Source: Dreissena polymorpha
Taxonomy: Eukaryota; Mollusca; Bivalvia; Myida; Dreissenidae
Direction: 5' to 3'
Assembly: GCF_020536995.1 (NCBI RefSeq)
Contig: NC_068359.1
Span: 67,279,726 to 67,343,725, forward strand
Length of the DNA: 64,000 bases
Shown: positions 58,531 to 64,000 of the stretch, piece after piece
Position numbering within the stretch: position 1 is the first letter of the stretch
How the letters are laid out: each line of letters starts with the position of its first letter
Position numbers and translations under genes: made by a program
The notes under the pieces: generated by a model
What the model was told of the DNA's origin: nothing
Databases searched by the model: none
The model's input: only the letters and a program-made list of their open reading frames with translations

Positions 58531-59210
58531 TACATGTATATCAATATATCTTTCACGCCAATAATGTGCAATCTAGATACAGTAATGCACAACTTGACAA
58601 GATTTGTGAATTAAATCCTCAAATAAGCTAAATATCCCCCACAATATATTAATAGACATCAATGATATTGGCATAGTATGTTGCCTTGTTTACACAAATT
58701 CAGGTTTTACAGCAGCCCTTTTAATATAAGGTTCTTACAAAACAATAAAAGTAAGACATCACTCTTGATTAAAATGTTTAATCAAATAATTTATTCAGAC
58801 TAACATCCACGATGGGAATAAACTTCTATTTACAATTCAAATAACTTAAATAACGACATACGAGACATAATAATCCACCAACAAAACAAAAAACAATTGC
58901 ATGTTCGACTCGTGATTTTTTAACAGATCACAATGAGGGTATCCAATCTTCAAAATAAAGAGTTCAAACGACTCACACCTATTCTGCATAAACGTGCATA
59001 TTGAGGTTTAAAGAACACTGTTATCTGCTGTAAGACTATAAGTCTAACAAAATCATTACAACATGTGAGAATAGACAAACTGAACAAGGTGCTGAGACAT
59101 CTCAGAAATCTTCTATGAGGTGGGAATGCATATGTTTAACTGTGTAATAGGCAACATGAAATTTGTTTTACACATACATGTACAACGTAATACACAAAGC
59201 AATGGCAGTG
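58531..59210. other. no gene seen
   Basis: AT-rich, nothing recognised. Confidence 0.5.
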
Positions 59211-59656
59211 AGCTATTTAACCAATAAGAGGGCCTTTTTCAGGTCCAAAGTCTCTCACCTGAGATACAAATGGACTGAACTGTACTGTGCAGCCCAAGAA
59301 ATCATAAGAACTGACAAAGATTCATGTAGTGTGAGCTGTACATGTATCTTTTTATATATCTATTTTAAGATTGCTAACAAGGTTTTACTATAGTAAAGCC
59401 ATATAAGGATAAATTCCCTGCCCCCTGGCGGCCATGTTTTTCAACAGACCTAAACCATTTTCAAACTCATCCAAAAATTCATGAAAACAAATGTTCTGAC
59501 CAAGTTTCATGAATATTGGATAATAAATGTGACCTTTAGAGTGGAAACAAGTTTTTACTACAACCATATAAGGAAAAATGCCCCGCCTCCTGGCGACCAT
59601 GTTTTTCAACTAGACTAAGAGGGAACCATTTTCAAACTAGTCCAAGATATAATTGC

Positions 59657-60589
59657 AAACAAGCGATGTGTTTGTGAAACACTATGTCCCCATATCGTCG
59701 CTGTCGTTCTCAAACCTCGTAGCTCCAAAATTTTCAAAATATTTTTTCGTCTTTTCCGAATATATTAAGTCTGGTGCGTGTTTTGTGCTATATCTCGTAG
59801 CTTTACGCCAATCAGAGCCCTTGAAAAAGCCACGTGACAAAATGTTGTAGAATGATTGTTGGCTTTTTTCCCGGCGAAAAGTCGTAGCAACGCCATTTCA
59901 CCTGTAGGTACGTCGTTTCGTTTGGACAAATTTGACAAAAACGGTTTTATAAAAGTTTTTATTTGCAACTACGAGGTTTCCTATCAGGACGAATTGTCGT
60001 ACCTCATAAAAATGACAAAACTGTGGTGACAAAATATCAGAGCTACCATGTCTGACTGTCAGTATGACTTATCAGTACGGCATACGCGTCTATGGCTTAT
60101 ACCGTATTTTGCAGCTTCATTTGTTTGGTATTTTTACAGAATTTCAATTTCTAAAACATCGTTATAAAAAAATGAGACGGTTTTTTCTCTCTCCTGAAAA
60201 GTTGGCATTTTGTAGCTACGAGGTTTGAGAACGACAGCGACGATATATGATGTATGACCTTGAAGGATGACCTTGACCTTTCACCGCTCAAAATGTGCAG
60301 CTTCATGAGATACACATGCATGCCAAATATCAAGTTGCTATCTTCAATACTGCAAAAGTATTCATAAAATGAGCGATTTTGGCCACATATATTTGACCTC
60401 TGACCTTGAAGGATGACCTTTCACCACTCAAAATGTGCAACTCCATGAGATACTCATGCATGCCAAATATCAAGTAGCTATCTTGAATATTGAAAAAGTT
60501 ATTGCAAATGTTAAAGTTGGAACAAACAGACAGACCAACTGACAGGGCGTAAACAATATGTCCCCCACAATAGTGGTGGGGGACATAAA
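59657..60589 (-). mobile_element. hairpin-headed tandem-core element, family B, copy 2
   Basis: The head (near 60585, GTCCCCCACAATAGTGGTGG) and tail (near 59660, GATGTGTTTGTGAAACAC) match copy 1 in reverse orientation. Only about two core repeats remain. The tail is separated from the core by a 547-bp inserted MITE. Confidence 0.8.
59696..60242. mobile_element. 547-bp DNA element with perfect 29-bp inverted ends
   Basis: Ends begin CGTCGCTGTCGTTCTCAAAC and are identical over 29 bp (59696-59724 and 60214-60242). Flanked by ATAT on both sides. No coding potential, so non-autonomous. Identical arms indicate a recent insertion. Confidence 0.92.
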
Positions 60590-60597
60590 CAATCTTC

Positions 60598-61579
60598 CAG
60601 TGTTCGAAATTCGCACTAGCCCGATAGCTCGGGGCTAGTTGATCTCGTTTTGGGCTACTGAATTTCCCTAGGTACTAGCCCGATTGGGCTAGTGATTTTT
60701 CCAACTTTTGAAAATGTAATATTCTTAAAAATATTATCATGATTACTTTCATCCATTGTTAGAACCATATCTAGCGTTTATTTAGCGTCATATCGCGCTT
60801 CCTCACCTTCCCGAGTATGTTGACATGGCGAGAGTTTGACTACTTTTTTGATACCATGCGTTTAAAATGCGTATCTACCCAGGTTGTTCAATATGCTGTA
60901 CTTTCAGAAAACCGGGGTTCAAACAAAAAGCCTATTTTATTGCACGTGCAAAAGACGTATCTTGATATATTTTCGGGCAGTCGTTTCCGGACACGGTATT
61001 ATCTGTCGATTTTAATTCATTTTCGACGTTCTTGATAAAAAAAATACATAGAATGATGAATACACATGCGGTGTTACGGATGGTGGGGTTGATAATTTTT
61101 CACATAGTACTCACCAGAATTGGACCTAGAAAGACTATAAAAAAGAACAATTAGCAAGGGGGAGGGTACCCTCTATTCGCTTTATCATACAGCATCAGAC
61201 TCTTGGCTTATTTTTTCGGAATTTAATTTGGGACAATTGACACCAAAACTAATTCACAGACTGGATATAAACCTTTGCATCTTGACTGCATGTTAGGTAT
61301 TGATTGATGAGTTCCTCCATACATAAATATTATAAACCTATTGTGTAATTTAAATATTATAATAACATTTCCAGTTAATTGGGATGAACTGTTATTTGTA
61401 ATCCTTATCAATTACACCATGCCTGCAATAAAAACTATCCAGAACTGTCAAAAATATAAACTTCCTTTAAAAACTTGTGATAAACAGTTCGGGCTAGTAA
61501 ACTTTGGTTCCGGCTAGTGAACAATTCCATCTGGTAGCCCGAACGGACTAGTGGTTTCATAAGTGAAATTCGCACACTG
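60598..61579. mobile_element. ~980-bp non-autonomous element with CAGTG ends
   Basis: The left end CAGTGTTCGAAATTCGCACT and right end (inward) CAGTGTGCGAATTTCACT are inverted copies. Near both ends lie several inverted CTAGCCCG / CGGGCTAG pairs. The flanks share ATCTT. CAGTG ends and a short duplication suggest a hAT relative. No transposase is visible. Confidence 0.65.
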
Positions 61580-61884
61580 ATCTTTTGACCAAGTTTCATG
61601 AAGATTGGGCAATAAATGTGGCCTCTAGAGCGTCCACAAGGGTTTATTATAGCCATATAAGGCAAAATGCCCCGACCCTGGTGGCAATGTTTTTCAACCA
61701 ACCTAAACCATTTTCGAACTCATACAAGATAACATTGGCACAAATCTTCTGACCAAATTTCATTAAGATTGGACAATAACTGTGGCTTCTAGAGTTTTAA
61801 CAAGGCAAATGTTGATGCAGCACGACAGACAAAAGGGGATCACAAAAGCTCAGCATGAGCACATAGTGCTTAAGTGAGCTAAAA

Positions 61885-63165
61885 ACAAAATATAAGTTCA
61901 ATGAAAGATCATCATCAAACTGGAATATTATATTACAATCATTAAATATCTACTTAAATGTTGTACATAAGTGTTAGATCTGTTTCAAGAATATCCACAT
62001 CAACAGAAGCAACAGTAAACAAGAGTTACACGACATATATCATAGACCCTGATTTCAGCTTACTGTTGAAGAGAATATAATGTGCGTGTTTGAAGTAACA
62101 TATCTATTGATCCTTTCAAATTCGTATGTGTTTCTGACAGACCAAAAAAGCTTTAATTGCTAAGTTCAAGGAATTTTTAAACATTATATTATCATCATAT
62201 TACTTAAAATCGAAATATTGAAATTGATTGCCCTTTCAATGCCAAAAGCACTCTTTATAACCACATATAGTTAGGATCAATTGAAAATAAAATGAACATT
62301 GCACTGCTATTCAGGTAATTTCTTATAAATCAAAGGCTATAATTTTGCATTTCCTGGGTCCATTTATCTGATAACTGAACTTGCCTACTGAGGATAAATG
62401 ACCGCTAATTTTCATAAAGTCTGGTGTAGTATTGATTAAAACTTCTTAAATAAAGATCATAACCAGCTTAAAATACCCATTATTGAAAATCAAGAACCGC
62501 ATTTCTACCTTTTCGTTGACAATATGAATATAAATTGCACTTTGCTTTGATTTAATTTTACGACTTACAACACGAACACTGGTAAAAATCTGATGAAAAA
62601 AGGAGAGCAGAAATGTGCACTAAACGAGTTTTTGATTGTTCAAAGGCAATGCTTCACAGTTCCATGAATGGTTTTGGCTTATAATTGAAAGTGACTTAGA
62701 TATATGCAGTGTTTTTTGTTCTTTCAAATTAGGGGACGGTATATGGACCAATGGAAAATATATATCACAAATTGGACCTGTAAATTTCCAATTGAAGGTT
62801 TCCAAAAAAATAATAAGATCTTAAAATTTAGTTCATCTCCCGTCCAGCTTTATAAGTTGAATCTAAGAAAATATTATATTGAAAACACCATTTATTCTCA
62901 ATTTTCAAGTATTTGTTAGCAAAACAAAAACAATACTAACAAGTGATATCCCAAATTTAGGTAAAACGCAGCAATGTTTCCCAATCCAAAGTTACCCAGC
63001 CCCATTCCCAAAAAGGTGAAAAACAACACTGATATGTCAGGCCAATATTTTTTATGAAGTGTTATGAGAGTGGGAAGAAAGTTAAGTTACCTACTTTCTG
63101 ATAGACATTAGCAACACACTATACCATACCATCTTTGATGAGGGGCATTACACAACAAAGCCTAT
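61885..63165. other. no gene seen; likely includes 3' UTR of the zinc-finger gene
   Basis: AT-rich. A minus-strand AATAAA near 62890 could serve as polyadenylation signal for the gene at 63168-64000. Unproven. Confidence 0.35.
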
Positions 63166-63167
63166 GT

Positions 63168-64000
63168 CTACTTATCATGAACTAAGGAATGTTTAATGAG
63201 TCTATCATGCCGAGTGAACTTTTTCGGACAGATGGGACACTCAAATGGCTTTTCTCCTGTGTGATCGTAACTGTGTCTCTTCAAGTGTTCAGCTCTCATG
63301 TAACTCTTTCCACACTCCATGCATTCGTACGGCCGATCATTCGTGTGACGACGGTAATGGCGAATGAGATGCTCACGTCGTCTGTAACTTGAACCACAGA
63401 TGTCACAACCAAACGCACGTTCTTCCGTGTGAATCTTCGTGTGAGCCCTCACCTTGTCTCTTGTTTTAAACTGCTTTTCGCAGTATTCACATTGATAAAT
63501 AATGTTTGTGCTCTCTACAGCGTCTTTGCGTTTTCGCCCTCGTTTTGATTTCGTTACAGAAATAGGCTCGTATTCTTCCTTATTGTCATCGTCATCATCA
63601 TCCTCAGCGTCATCCAGATAGACCCTACTGGCCAATTGGCGATGCTTAGCTTTAGTTAATGTCAACCTGATTCTTGGCTTCTTGCGCTTTTTGCCATCTT
63701 TTCTTTGCTTTAAACCTTTACCTTTCAAAGTGTAACCTACATCCTTTGAAGCTTTCTTTATCTGCTCTATGTCTTCCTCAATACCGTCTGTCCGATATTT
63801 TGGTTTCCGTCCGCGTCTCCCTGAGGGACTCACCTCCACTTCACAGGTGCCTATTTCTATTTCAGATGCAATGTCTTGATTCTTGATGGTTTCAGACGCT
63901 GCTAGAATGGCTTCAACAGATCTTTTAGCGCTGGGTGACTTTTTGTCCAACTCATAATCAGTCTCTACACTCCTGAACGTTATTTCCCCAGTGTTGGGAT
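63168..64000 (-). CDS. C2H2 zinc-finger protein with AT-hook, 3' part (5' end beyond the window)
   Basis: The frame is open from the window edge to TAG at 63168-63170, about 277 codons, so the start is not visible. In order (counting from Leu at 63950-63948 as residue 1): an AT-hook-like GRRGRKPK at 44-51; a basic nuclear-localisation-like KDGKKRKKPRIR; an acidic run (DDAEDDDDDD) at 113-122; a second basic KRGRKRK; then four adjacent C2H2 fingers (Cys154-His174, Cys182-His202, Cys210-His230, Cys238-His258) with TGEKPF-type linkers. The protein ends two residues after the last His. It is a nuclear DNA-binding protein, probably a transcription regulator. The paralogue cannot be named from this part. 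Confidence 0.9.
   Translation of the reverse strand, partial: PNTGEITFRSVETDYELDKKSPSAKRSVEAILAASETIKNQDIASEIEIGTCEVEVSPSGRRGRKPKYRTDGIEEDIEQIKKASKDVGYTLKGKGLKQRKDGKKRKKPRIRLTLTKAKHRQLASRVYLDDAEDDDDDDNKEEYEPISVTKSKRGRKRKDAVESTNIIYQCEYCEKQFKTRDKVRAHTKIHTEERAFGCDICGSSYRRREHLIRHYRRHTNDRPYECMECGKSYMRAEHLKRHSYDHTGEKPFECPICPKKFTRHDRLIKHSLVHDK

Larger units (their letters stand above)
59215..61882. mobile_element. family D tandem-core element, host of a nested insertion cluster
   Basis: Core repeats with CCATATAAGG, ATGTTTTTCAAC and GACCAAGTTTCATGAARATTGG lie at 59390-59656 and resume at 61580-61880, ending near AAGTGAGCTAAAAAC. The gap is filled by a family B element and a separate MITE. Confidence 0.6.

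Overview
The window looks like nuclear DNA of a bivalve mollusc, most likely a dreissenid mussel. Host genes are sparse and intron-rich. Repeats dominate: hairpin-headed elements with tandem cores of the kind known from bivalves as 'pearl'-type, TTAA-flanked MITEs with a GATGAGACGCC hairpin, foldback MITEs and several satellites. The genus is inferred from recalled repeat motifs, because no search could be run.

Layout. 0.3-3.8 kb is a DNA element with terminal inverted repeats, a 7-bp target duplication and a remnant transposase start. 4.4-8.1 kb holds a hAT-like MITE that carries a tRNA-like module, and a tRNA-derived SINE. 9.7-16.5 kb is a 75-bp hairpin satellite invaded by an 11-bp minisatellite. 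16.6-19.7 kb is a decayed copy of a large invertebrate gene family of unknown function. 23.6-27.3 kb is a ~180-bp satellite that passes into a 9-bp minisatellite. 29-33 kb contains a C2H2 zinc-finger exon flanked by diverged inverted duplicates.

Three host loci are well supported. (1) 38.05-43.8 kb (+) encodes a small secreted cysteine-containing protein: TATA box, non-coding exon 1, signal-peptide exon, three further phase-0 exons and a polyadenylation signal. (2) 46.4-54.2 kb (+) encodes a NIPSNAP-family protein in six exons. It has a plausible mitochondrial leader and one single-base frame discrepancy in exon 2, and its fourth intron is filled by hairpin-headed elements. (3) 63.17 kb to the window end (-) is the 3' end of a four-finger C2H2 protein with an AT-hook, basic clusters and an acidic run. 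A 63-residue secreted-peptide ORF at 33.84 kb is a weaker candidate.

The most interesting signals are: (i) hairpin-headed element families at 41.7-60.6 kb with one shared architecture, several of which spread dense arrays of nuclear-receptor half-sites (AGGTCA, including TCAAGGTCA); (ii) paired changes on both arms of the central hairpin of a TTAA MITE family; (iii) a 75-bp satellite in which every monomer can fold into a 14-bp hairpin; (iv) a minisatellite that seems to have grown out of a motif in the neighbouring satellite; (v) several nested insertions whose order can be read directly. I did not find a convincing new multi-gene system.
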